NCBI GenBank assembly: GCA_964020085.1
Contig: OZ026608.1
Coordinates: 8,265,679-8,329,678 of the forward strand
DNA length: 64,000 bases
Source of the DNA: Micromussa lordhowensis
Taxonomy: Eukaryota; Cnidaria; Anthozoa; Scleractinia; Lobophylliidae
Direction of reading: 5' to 3'
Position numbers and translations under genes: made by a program. Shown one piece after another: positions 29,301 through 34,500 of this stretch (positions are counted from its first letter, which is position 1; each line of letters starts with the position of its first letter). The notes beneath the pieces were generated by a model. That model made no database searches and had not been told where the DNA came from. It was given only the letters and a program-made list of their open reading frames with translations.

Positions 29301-31496
29301 TACATATAATTTGTAAAGTCCAGCGTCAGAAAGGTACTCAACTCATGTGATTTGTTTTTCTCAAAAGGATCTTTCCTTCAAACACGGGGAATACACATTT
29401 CATCACACACTGGACTTTAAATCCCAACAGCTAATGATTATCCTTGAAAACTTACCTTTTTGATAATTTTTTAACACCTTGTGATTGACAGATGTAGGTG
29501 AGACAAGAAAGACCCTCAATAGCAATTCCTGCTTTTACATGTAAGTTCTGTGATTAAAATGACAATGACAAAACTACACATAAATGACAATATGTGGAAG
29601 GGACTGAATCAACTCCTCGCAAGGGACTGATTCCCATTAGGAGAAAAAAACGTTATCTGACAACTTGCAGTTCCAGAAAAAATTCATATGATACCCACCC
29701 CAATGAAGCTTAACTGGGATTTCCAGGGGGGTGGGGAGGCGATACTAAAACAACTTTCTGCGGGAGGGGGTATCGATAGTCTCTACGACACTACAATCTC
29801 AATTTACAGAAGTTTAGAAAAGTTGCTGTAAGTGGCAGAAGATGGTCACTACATGAAGTGAAGTGGTGCCATAGACTTCTGAAACAAAACAACCTTTGTG
29901 ACTTTGTGAAGTCACTTTGGCAGACCAGTATTCCATATAATGTACCATTGTTTTAACTGATGGAAGTCTATTGCACAGAGCATTTTGATTTTGACAGTTA
30001 GTTTTATGATAAGTCAAGAGCCTAATGCAAACCGCACGTTCAACTCTGCTGGTATGACTGGTGCACCATGTTTATGTTGGACACATGAACAGGAGCAACT
30101 TCAGAATACCCCGCAACTCACGCCCTCCTTAAATCTACTGCTACCGTGGTCCGCGGTCCGCAGTCGGCTAGCAAGGTTATATGTATGAACTGAGTGTTAA
30201 ACTGAAGTGCTACTGCGGTCCACAGTCCCAAAGTCAATAAATAAGTATTAAACTAAGTGTTAAACTGAAGTGCTACTGCAGTCCGCAGTCCCGTAGTCGA
30301 TGAATAAGTATTAAACTAAGTTTTAAACTGAAGTGCTACCGTGGTCCGCAGTCCCGTAATCGATGAATAAACTGTAGTGCTACCGCGGTCCACAGTCCCG
30401 CAGTGGATGAAAGAACGAGGTATATTCGTGGTTTTTATATATAGTTTAATATGTAAATTAAGTTGACTGCGGGAATGCGGTAGCAGTAGATTTAAGGAGG
30501 GCGTGAGTTGTGGGGTATTCTGAAGTTTAGCCCATGAACATGTAGGCAGAGGTGGGAGAGTAGGGTTTTAATGGACTGATTCACTTTTTCACTGTGATAA
30601 TACAAGCATCATTTTTTAACATTTAAAATGCAATTTACCTTGCAAATACTGTCAGTTAGGGATTTCACCAAAGTTTCTTCCATATTACACCTGGAACAAA
30701 GCTGAGCTGTAATCATGTAAGATGAGGCAATCAATTCAGGTAAGTCAGACTTGAGTCCTTCCAGTAAATAAGGCAATAATTGACTTATAAACCTCTCTGT
30801 GACCTTCGGCAACATATCCAACACGCCAACAACTGTTGATGTGTAAAATGTAAACAACACTCTCAAGCTGGACGGCGGGATTTCTAATTTTATGCCTTCT
30901 TTTACCATTTCACAGATGAGAGAGAAAAACCCAGGATTCGAAACACAGTGTTGCAAGAAAGCCGTCTTGGAGAGAGGCGAGCCAGCTTTTTGAACCGGGC
31001 GAAGCCAGTTCCATTTCGACGAAGGATCTTTTATCGATAACAGTTGGAGCACACGAGAAAACAAGTTTGTTTCGTGGTAGGGAAGAATACAAGTGACCAA
31101 GCTATCAACATTGTAAACATGAATCTGGTAGCGTCGTATTAACCACTCCAAGACCTTATGAGCTGGTTTCAGTAAGAAATATGGAGATAAATATTGTAGA
31201 AACTTTGAAATGTGCTTGTCTAGCTTCTCATTCACATCTTTCGACTGAAGGGCTCTCTCAAGTGACTTCGAGGTCTCGCCAAACAGCGAATTATCGAAAG
31301 TCGAGAACGCTGGTTCGATGACTTTCAACTCCTCCAGGCCATTTAAACCGATTGAAAACACCGTTTCGTTGTCAATATCAGCTGCTTCTTTAGATTCAAA
31401 GAGTAAAGATGCCTTCTTGCTAGCTTTAGCAGTAGCAGTCGAAGGCAAACTGCCCGGAATTTGAAGCTGTTTTAGCTGCTTCGCCAAAGACGACAT
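877..31496 (-). CDS. HEATR1: HEATR1 (UTP10), 5' three quarters of the gene, 29 exons
   Basis: The product is a very large HEAT-repeat scaffold of the nucleolus; in the known family it joins the U3 snoRNP/SSU processome and supports rRNA transcription and early pre-18S processing. The joined exons give about 1617 residues, against roughly 2140 in vertebrates, so the C-terminal quarter lies beyond position 1. Matches run in order along the whole protein, for example YLSPYFLLKPAHKVLEWLIR near the start, VTVILELLQHK in the middle and HNVMSIFTFMGASVVRQDD towards the end. Every exon is bounded by GT-AG, and phases agree at all junctions except exon 9 to exon 10. It is divergent with SHOC1. Family assignment is very safe; some individual exon edges are less so. 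Confidence 0.96.
1553..1640. mobile_element. MITE fragment, AGAGYGGTTTTC family
   Basis: Only one end is kept: AGAGCGGTTTTCAATTCAGT followed by GTCGAAAGTAATC, then TTGGTTTTGGTTTTACTG. Confidence 0.6.
1664..1828. mobile_element. MITE, TTTCATATGAAAA family, copy 1
   Basis: Ends CATTTCCGAATTACCTTTAG and GGCTTAAGGGAACTCG form imperfect inverted repeats; the middle holds TTTCATATGAAAAT, ATTTCATTCACATGCAAATT and TCATTTTCATATGA. Second copy at 2558. Confidence 0.75.
1849..2130. repeat. Tandem duplication next to the snoRNA-like copy
   Basis: Two units of about 145 bp share the blocks TCAGTAAGAAATTAAGTAAA / TCAGTAACAAATTAAGTAAA, CAACTTTTGTCACCTCGTAC and GGTGTGCCTTACT. Each unit ends with a CAGCATCAGAA-like string, so the duplication includes the 3' edge of the snoRNA-like sequence at 2115. 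Confidence 0.7.
2115..2214 (-). ncRNA. Candidate intronic box C/D snoRNA, copy 3 (HEATR1 intron 28)
   Basis: Third copy of the same roughly 100-nt sequence, again on the HEATR1 sense strand. Box C lies on the complement of 2197-2203, box D on the complement of 2123-2126, and D' is CTGA. The terminal stem is weakened to TCCAG with CTGGA. The copy starts about 70 nt downstream of the exon 28 donor. Confidence 0.57.
2558..2720. mobile_element. MITE, TTTCATATGAAAA family, copy 2
   Basis: About 90 per cent like copy 1, with better inverted ends (TTCCGAATTACCTTTAGCCT and GGCTTTAGGTAACTCGGAAA). Between HEATR1 exons 27 and 28. Confidence 0.78.
3440..3825. mobile_element. MITE with GTCCGAAA-rich ends, copy 1
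   Basis: Both ends carry multiple TTCGGAC / GTCCGAA words in inverted order. The middle (GTAAAACTATCATTTTCACA, AATTTGTGTTATTTTCTCGT) recurs as the complement in 6975-7300, so two oppositely oriented copies exist in HEATR1 introns 26 and 23. Confidence 0.7.
4847..5255. mobile_element. Hairpin element 2 in HEATR1 intron 25
   Basis: Imperfect palindrome 4847-5001 with arms around ATCGTGATTTGTCAGTG and apex GCC, GA, AGAC, GAA, GGCT, GA, GGC (4913-4933). A core follows, bordered by TATCATTCGAT at 5002 and its complement near 5240. The palindrome ends in AATAATTGTTTTA, as in elements 3, 5 and 8. Confidence 0.75.
6454..6816 (-). repeat. 90-bp tandem array that repeats the 3' end and splice donor of HEATR1 exon 24
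   Basis: Four units with a period of exactly 90 bp carry the complement of CTCTTCCCG followed by GTAAGT-type donors (GT at 6783/6782, 6693/6692, 6603/6602 and, as GTAGGT, 6513/6512). The unit nearest the exon is the donor used in my gene model. Each unit thus repeats the last about 26 coding nt of the exon plus the donor and about 60 nt of intron. Upstream of each repeated exon end is a possible acceptor (TTGCTACAG). Confidence 0.85.
6975..7300. mobile_element. MITE with GTCCGAAA-rich ends, copy 2 (inverted)
   Basis: Complement of the 3440 element: CTGTGAAAATGATAGTTTAA, ACCGACGAGAAAATAACACA; the GTCC-rich end is at 6990-7060, the other end is worn. HEATR1 intron 23, close to exon 24. Confidence 0.66.
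7569..7814. mobile_element. MITE, AGAGYGGTTTTC family, full copy
   Basis: Terminal inverted repeats AGAGTGGTTTTCAATTACGT and its worn complement (CAGTGAAAATCGTTCT). Internal blocks CACTCTAGCCAATCACAGAG and GACACGAAGCGCGGGAAAAC. HEATR1 intron 23; other copies at 15731 and 1553. Confidence 0.8.
9395..9585. mobile_element. Hairpin element 13, first part (continues after element 3 at about 10220-10260)
   Basis: Palindrome about 9407-9506 with arms GACCACATTTCCAAACACC and complement; apex AC, GA, TGC, GTA, GCA, GA, GT at 9446-9462. The following AT-rich core is split by element 3 and resumes as AGATCAGATATCCAAACACC near 10221. Relatives at 37850-38150 and 49232-49376. Confidence 0.75.
9590..10220. 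mobile_element. Hairpin element 3 in HEATR1 intron 22, carrying element 4
   Basis: Palindrome 9602-9727 begins AACAATTATTCC and ends in its complement plus GTTTTAG; apex CCAAC, GA, GCGC, GTA, GCGC, GA, GTTGG (9656-9680). The core starts TTAGTAAATTCTCA (9725) and closes with the complement near 10205-10218; element 4 is inserted in it. The flanks match an uninterrupted repeat copy at 38035-38060, so the insertion edges can be seen. Confidence 0.8.
9851..10155. mobile_element. Hairpin element 4, nested in element 3
   Basis: Here the order is reversed: core first, bordered by TTATTCAACAAATTG and its complement (10022-10036), then the palindrome 10036-10155 with AACAATTATCCTGC ends. Apex GCCGAC, GA, GGCC, GTA, GGCC, GA, GTCGGC at 10083-10109. 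TTA occurs at both outer edges, a possible 3-bp target duplication. Confidence 0.8.
10690..11367. mobile_element. Hairpin element 6 in HEATR1 intron 21 (interrupted by element 5)
   Basis: Core bordered by TTAGAAAATAAC (10692) and TATTTTCTAAA (11161), then a palindrome 11168-11367 built on TTATAGAAACAC / GTGTTTCTATAA arms. Apex on the minus strand CAC, GA, GCC, GCA, GGC, GA, GTG at 11263-11281. Related copies: 58348-58735 and a worn one at 55480-55690. Confidence 0.8.
10740..11045. mobile_element. Hairpin element 5, nested in element 6
   Basis: Palindrome 10749-10859 with ends AAACAATTAGATTAT and complement; apex GTTGAC, GA, GGGC, GCA, GCCC, GA, GTCAAC at 10791-10817. Core bordered by AGTATAAATCTACTAG and its complement. 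Compared with the related copy at 58650-58700, the insertion splits a CTATAACTC-like site, leaving TAA near both edges. Confidence 0.82.
12258..23197 (-). CDS. HEATR1: HEATR1 exons 12-20
   Basis: Exons: 23197-23000, 22028-21851, 21006-20954, 18580-18485, 17521-17344, 16382-16199, 14230-14050, 13168-12923, 12389-12258. Exon 14 is only 53 nt and was found from the conserved WW pair (GHWWPVKDSNQPEG), which corresponds to IWWNPEQ in vertebrates. Other markers are VRKSAISCLKILKSQ (exon 17) and VLEQLLDRRKDSVAHFIDED (exon 19). Phases agree across all nine exons. The introns hold a LINE fragment, two SINE copies, two fold-back elements and microsatellites. Confidence 0.92.
12430..12785. repeat. Dispersed repeat with TTCCATGACTTT words
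   Basis: Repeated TTCCATGACTTTC and a CCAGGCCTGG centre near the right end resemble the CCTGGAAA element at 34669-34955. No coding sense. HEATR1 intron 19. Confidence 0.45.
14467..14530. repeat. (TAA)n microsatellite
   Basis: About 21 units of TAA/AAT; it forms the 3' tail of the LINE fragment at 14531-15200. Confidence 0.95.
14467..15200 (-). mobile_element. 5'-truncated LINE (CR1/L2-like) with end of reverse transcriptase ORF
   Basis: The minus strand encodes the C-terminal region after the RT fingers/palm, with hallmarks LLYGLPQHLISRLQSIQN, HITPVLKQLHWLPVRYRI, FKILLLVYKALNGTAP and RAFAVAAPRLWNSIP, ending KTYLFKQAF and a stop at 14653. Reading continues upstream to about 15196 (IRKYLDKGSAKIVVHAFV). 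A short 3' UTR with TATATAGCGC is followed by a (TAA)n tail at 14467-14530, as expected for this clade. It lies in HEATR1 intron 17, same orientation as the host gene. Confidence 0.92.
15731..15991. mobile_element. MITE, AGAGYGGTTTTC family
   Basis: Same family as 7569: AGAGCAGTTTTCAGTTGAGT start, TTTAGCCAATCACAAACACA, GATGCAAAGCGCGGGAAA, ending ACCGCTCT. HEATR1 intron 17. Confidence 0.78.
16024..16185 (-). mobile_element. tRNA-derived SINE fragment
   Basis: Minus-strand copy of the SINE body (ACACCTGGATGGTGAGAG, CTTGTCCAAGAACACAAT). It stops about 14 nt from HEATR1 exon 17, in the intron after its donor. Confidence 0.7.
17040..17270 (-). mobile_element. tRNA-derived SINE
   Basis: The minus strand has a tRNA-like head (A box around TAGTCCAATTGTTAG, B box GGTTTGAGCC), then the shared body GGCAAGACACGTAAC..., CACCCAGGTGTACAAATG and a GATGG/CCATC hairpin segment. 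Same family as 27040 and 39495. Confidence 0.78.
18060..18101. repeat. (AAT)n microsatellite
   Basis: About 13 units of AAT in HEATR1 intron 15. Confidence 0.9.
18176..18465. mobile_element. Hairpin element 7 in HEATR1 intron 15
   Basis: A 100-bp core with TATAATAAT-type borders is followed by a palindrome with arms GACCACAAGTTTCTATGGGT and complement. Apex on the minus strand GA, GCC, GCA, GGT, GA (18364-18376), with one G-T wobble. The outer palindrome ends are TTAAAGCAA and TTGCTTAA. Confidence 0.75.
19525..19910. mobile_element. Fold-back element in HEATR1 intron 14
   Basis: Outer arms CGAATTCGGAAAGCTTGAAC / CAAGCTTGCCGAATTCG and ATAAAATCACATTGG / CCAATGTGATTTTAT, inner arms CACGGTCTCAAATGGGCTAA / TAGTCTATTTGAGACCGTG. 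About 386 bp in all, non-coding. Confidence 0.75.
20091..20575. repeat. Tandem repeat of about 231-237 bp, 2.1 copies
   Basis: The string GTCTGTGAA starts at 20091, 20328 and 20559. Shared blocks include TGTGAGAATTTCTCACGGGC, AGACTTTGGTTTTCGTTGTT and CGGCGCCAGTTTCGAGG. HEATR1 intron 14. Confidence 0.85.
22497..22563. repeat. (ATT)n microsatellite
   Basis: About 22 units of ATT with one TAG interruption in HEATR1 intron 12. Its complement reads as poly-asparagine in one frame, which is not a gene. Confidence 0.93.
23652..23699. promoter_or_regulatory. Cluster of AGGTCA nuclear-receptor half-sites
   Basis: Four direct AGGTCA half-sites at 23652, 23659, 23665 and 23672 are spaced by 1, 0 and 1 bp, and one inverted TGACCT lies at 23694-23699. 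DR1 spacing is the classical site for RXR, HNF4 and COUP-TF type receptors. It is in HEATR1 intron 11; function is not shown. Confidence 0.5.
23757..29547 (-). CDS. HEATR1: HEATR1 exons 2-11
   Basis: Exons (minus strand, high to low): 29547-29456, 28349-28113, 26775-26665, 26060-25907, 25128-25021, 24802-24704, 24617-24541, 24502-24316, 24211-23988, 23875-23757. Marker peptides are ITPLLGVFIPQLVSTGVKN (exon 3), LVLSLHHPQAQVREMAVKRL (exon 6), SRLQDDDPAVVASVLKLGQ (exon 7) and DEIVFGLLPRLLLQ (exon 10). The edges of exons 8 to 10 are the weakest of the gene: exon 9 ends in phase 0 at its GTAAGT donor, while exon 10 must be entered in phase 2, so the model breaks there. Confidence 0.88.
25440..25745. 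mobile_element. Inverted-repeat element with CCTGTTACAGGC ends
   Basis: Left part TAGCCTGTTACAGGCTCTCG pairs loosely with GCCTGGAACAGGCTACTC at the right; an inner AGGCTCTC / GAGAGCCT pair surrounds a purine-rich run with GACGAGCGAAAACGAGCG. HEATR1 intron 5. Confidence 0.5.
26211..26635. mobile_element. Hairpin element 8 in HEATR1 intron 4
   Basis: Palindrome 26211-26348 with arms GAAGAATTCTGCAGA and complement, ends TTATTGAAT / ATTCAATAATTGC; apex GA, GGCC, GAA, GGCC, GA at 26270-26284 inside TTATCCA / TGGATAA. The core is bordered by TTCATTCAAAATATTTCCCC and its complement (26610-26630). Confidence 0.8.
27040..27316 (+). mobile_element. tRNA-derived SINE
   Basis: Plus-strand copy: head with CATGGTTAGTGCG and GGTTCAAGC, body with CTTGGGCAAGACACTTGTG, CTCCACCCAGGTGTATAAAT and GCGATGGACTAGCACCCCAT, tail near GATAAGCTCCAGCCCGATG. 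In HEATR1 intron 3, antisense to the gene. Confidence 0.8.
27552..27652 (-). ncRNA. Candidate intronic box C/D snoRNA, copy 2 (HEATR1 intron 3)
   Basis: Nearly identical to the copy at 29315-29418: box C GTGATGA (complement of 27634-27640), D' CTGA, and box D CTGA (complement of 27660-27663 in line numbering is excluded; the box is the TCAG at 27560-27563). The segment before box D is unchanged, while a few bases before D' differ. The terminal stem keeps at least TCCAG with CTGGA. Confidence 0.57.
27774..28060. mobile_element. MITE with TACAGTGGAATCCCGATTTC-type ends, worn copy
   Basis: Left end TTACAGTGAAATTATGATTT CTTGAACC, right end GAGAAATTGGGATTCCACTG followed by TAC. Contains a CTAA tetranucleotide run at 27835-27852. 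Cleaner copy at 56139. Confidence 0.65.
28872..29036. mobile_element. Fold-back element with tRNA-like core
   Basis: Inverted arms GATGATCATCACAGTT (about 28881) and AACTGTGATGATCATC (about 29018) enclose a half-tRNA-like sequence with a B box (GGGTTCAAATCC) followed by CAGGCCTGAATATTTTCAGG. Inner arms ATACACAACTTAAGCAA pair with TTACGTTGCGTATAC. In HEATR1 intron 2. Confidence 0.75.
29315..29418 (-). ncRNA. Candidate intronic box C/D snoRNA, copy 1 (HEATR1 intron 2)
   Basis: On the HEATR1 sense strand a 9-bp terminal stem (AAAGTCCAG with CTGGACTTT) encloses box C GTGATGA (complement of 29400-29406) near the 5' end and box D CTGA (complement of 29326-29329) near the 3' end. Internal D' (TTGA here, CTGA in the other copies) and a C'-like ATGAG follow. 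Length about 104 nt is typical of C/D snoRNAs. It starts 37 nt after the exon 2 donor. Two near-identical copies lie in introns 3 and 28. It could instead be a small MITE, since the stem doubles as a terminal inverted repeat. Confidence 0.6.
30097..30527. mobile_element. Fold-back element with internal tandem repeats, HEATR1 intron 1
   Basis: Terminal inverted repeats of about 50 bp (start AACTTCAGAATACCCCGCAA, end TTGTGGGGTATTCTGAAGTT) are almost perfect through CACGCCCTCCTTAAATCTAC. Inside are 3-4 units of about 63 bp with AACTGAAGTGCTAC, GGTCC, CAGTCCC and GATGAATAAGTATTAAACTA. Confidence 0.82.
30639..31496 (-). CDS. HEATR1: HEATR1 exon 1 with start codon
   Basis: This 858-nt exon encodes 286 residues beginning MSSLAKQLKQLQIPG, which matches the family's N-terminus (MTSLAQQLQRL in human). 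The start codon is the CAT complement at 31494-31496. The exon ends in AAG followed by GTAAAT in phase 0. It includes the well conserved U3-associated N-terminal block with ILPYHETNLFSRVLQLLSIK. It is by far the longest exon of the gene. Confidence 0.96.
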
Positions 31497-31576
31497 CTTG
31501 GATTTTCCACGTGCCCGAAGAAAGCTTGGTTACAAAGCGATATTTTGTCTTAGGGTAGGGAGGGGAGCATTTGTCC
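31497..31576. promoter_or_regulatory. Compact bidirectional promoter between HEATR1 and SHOC1
   Basis: Only 80 bp separate the two divergent start codons, so both 5' UTRs and the shared core promoter must fit here or the transcripts must overlap. A perfect E-box CACGTG lies at 31508-31513, close to the HEATR1 start; such boxes are common upstream of ribosome-assembly genes regulated by MYC/MAX. No TATA box was seen. The promoter role is inferred from geometry. Confidence 0.7.
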
Positions 31577-34500
31577 ATGAAAAAGCGCGCGAAATGCGCA
31601 GTGCACGGCTGTCAACCGGCAACTCGACAATTTTCAAAAAAAATTATTGAGAGTTTAGAAAGAAAAATAAGCTTTCGATACGACGGTAAAATGCCACGGT
31701 ATCTTGGAATAGACTATCTCACAGACGTAAGTTTTCTGCTGTGTTTCTCATCTAAAAAACTAATTTTAATCAAGATTAAGCTATTTTTATCGGACTTAAG
31801 GTAATTCCCTTGAAATTGTTCTACTATCAAACTTTTTTTGAAACTTGGCGTAATGAACATTCATGATATGAACATTATAAAAATGCAATAAAAAAATGGG
31901 GTCACCGTGCTTGTTTACGCGTCAGGAAGCTCTTAAAATGGGGTATTTTTACCCGCGGTTGTACGTTCAAAGTTGAATCACCTTCATACAGAATTAAATC
32001 TTGGTTAATTGAAAGGCACAAAGTTTTGTCTTGAAAGTAAAGCTTCATTTATTGACATAAGCAGTATTGCTTCATTTAAGCCGTTTTTGATTGCTTGGTT
32101 GCGGGGATATTGCACTTTTTTGGACAGTTCCGTGGTTAACTTGAAGTTCTCGCCTTGGCCAAAATGCACCCAGTTGGGAACTGTTTTCCAAAAAAAAATC
32201 ATGTTCTACTATCAAACTTTTTTCCCTCTTTAAATATGTTCTTCATTAGACTAGTCTTGGCAAATACCTGAAATAAAAATGGGGGGTCACCGTGCTCGTT
32301 TAAGAGAAAAGGAGAATTTTTTCCGTTATTGAGCTTATTTTGAGGGAAATCTCTTACGTTTTGCACGTGCACGCGCTCATGTGCACGCGCTGATGACGCG
32401 AAAATCGTGCGCAGTAGGGATGCGCAATGCAATACTAAGGAATTACCTTAAAGGTTATTGATCTCTAAAATGATTTAGCTAATTTCAAAACAAGTAGATT
32501 CTTTTTTGAAGCTTTATCTCAAAATTAAGTTAAGCTTAATTTGTTTTAGTTCTTTATAATTCTCCATTTTGTCAATAAGTTTAATTGCGACAACTGTATC
32601 AGTTGAAATGAATCGTAATTTATTTCTTTTGCAGGCGTTGCAGCATCGAAAAGAAATGCTTCTGCAGATGCTTCTCACGATACCGAGCCATTTAGAGTAT
32701 GTAGATGCATATACACACAATGGAAAAGTCAAAGATTGCAATCATTATATTCCCTGGCGCAAAGGTGAGTGAAGGAAATGATGCCCTACTAAAAACAAAG
32801 TTCAGGAAAACAAGACTTACGAATGCAGTTTCACTAGTACAGCTAACTTTGAGCTTAGTGTGTGATCCCTAAATTCAGACATTTGCATAATCGCCTTTCA
32901 GTATCTTACGTATTCTCTCAACCCCCCCTCCCCCCCTTTCTATTCCTCTTTCGCCTTTAAATAGAACGGGATGGGGAGAGAGAGGGAGTGGGGGGATGGG
33001 GTTGGTATAAAAATAACTAAAATCAGCGAATCAAAGGCCTTTACTCCTGGCCTACAACTGTCTAAGTCTTGGACTGAATGAAGTTTTTACAGCTCTCTTT
33101 CAATATCAAATATGGGACATGTGGCTTGTTTGGGAACGTACTCAGGGAGGAAAATTGGCGCTCGTTCTTTTCTGTACAGAACCCGTTGCCCTGGATGCGT
33201 AAAGACACGAGCAGAAGGGCAAATTCATGCAAATACTTTTCAAGCCACTTTCCTAAAAGAAAAGAACTAGGAAAAGAACGCCGCTTCCTTTGACAACGTT
33301 TTCATACTGATCGAGTTATATGTGTAACAAGCCTTTCAGTTACATTGGTTCTTCAATCTATCACGCCTATTATCATGTTGCAGAAACTGCCTTTAAGCTG
33401 TCCAACAAACAACCCATCGATTACCTGTCACAGATCACAAACATAAAAAGCTCCATTGGACGACCTGAGCCTTACAGCCCAGAGAGGACTGGTGAAGATA
33501 TTGTACCAAGCTCCAACCCAGACTCCCCTGTGGTATGCTTCGACGTGTGGTCTGATCTGGAAGAAGAGATTGTGAATTACGTCATCAACTCGCTGGCAAC
33601 GGATAAAGAACAGTTCACACATTCCTGTGAAGACGTTCATGGTGAGTATGCAATATTTGTGTAGGACCTATTAAATTTCTCTTCACTTCAAGCAGTCAGA
33701 CCGGAGAAGGATACATTTTCTGACCTGATTATTGAAGAAAACAAAAAAGCGACTCGGCAAACCCTAGGTAAAGGGATAAAAATATTAGGCAAGTGATAAG
33801 AAATATTTAAATCTCTTACAGTAGCAACAAAAACAAGACCATCAATAAAAGCAAAGAGGAATTACTAAAACCACTGACATGGGGCGGATCAAGGCCAGTT
33901 TGGGAAGTTCGGTGGAACATCTTAAATTAAAAAAATGAGGCATTATCGCTGACTTGGCCTCAAAATACCGGAAACCCCATCTCCAAGAACCTCAGTTTTA
34001 AAACATTTCCGGCGGAGAATGTGCCCGGGTCCTCCTACAGGGGACTGCCCTCAGCGGTCTGTATCTCGAACCCCCTTCTCTAAAACCCTATATCCGCCTC
34101 AGAGACACACCCTTTCCTAGCTTTTTCCCTTGGACATTTTCAGTTTTACTTGACACTTGTTTTCCTGATTTTGGATAGAAAAAAAACTAAAAAAACACTA
34201 GTTTGATCACGTTTGTTCCCTCAGTTTTTTATAATATGTGCTCCAGTTTACACTATTTATACCTAATCGTACATTTTCAGTGGTACGATTCGATGGCACT
34301 GATATCTGACGAGTTTGGTCGAGCCATGGTTCGTGATGTGGCGAGACGTAGATATTTACAGTACGGAAATTCGGCCAGAATTCTGGACAGGAGATATTTT
34401 GCTAGTCAGGCGTTCCAGTCATGTGTACGCACAAGGAGTTTAGTTTTAACACCTTTTAAACCCTGAAAACAAACCAAACGCTCAACATTCAATCGCGAGA

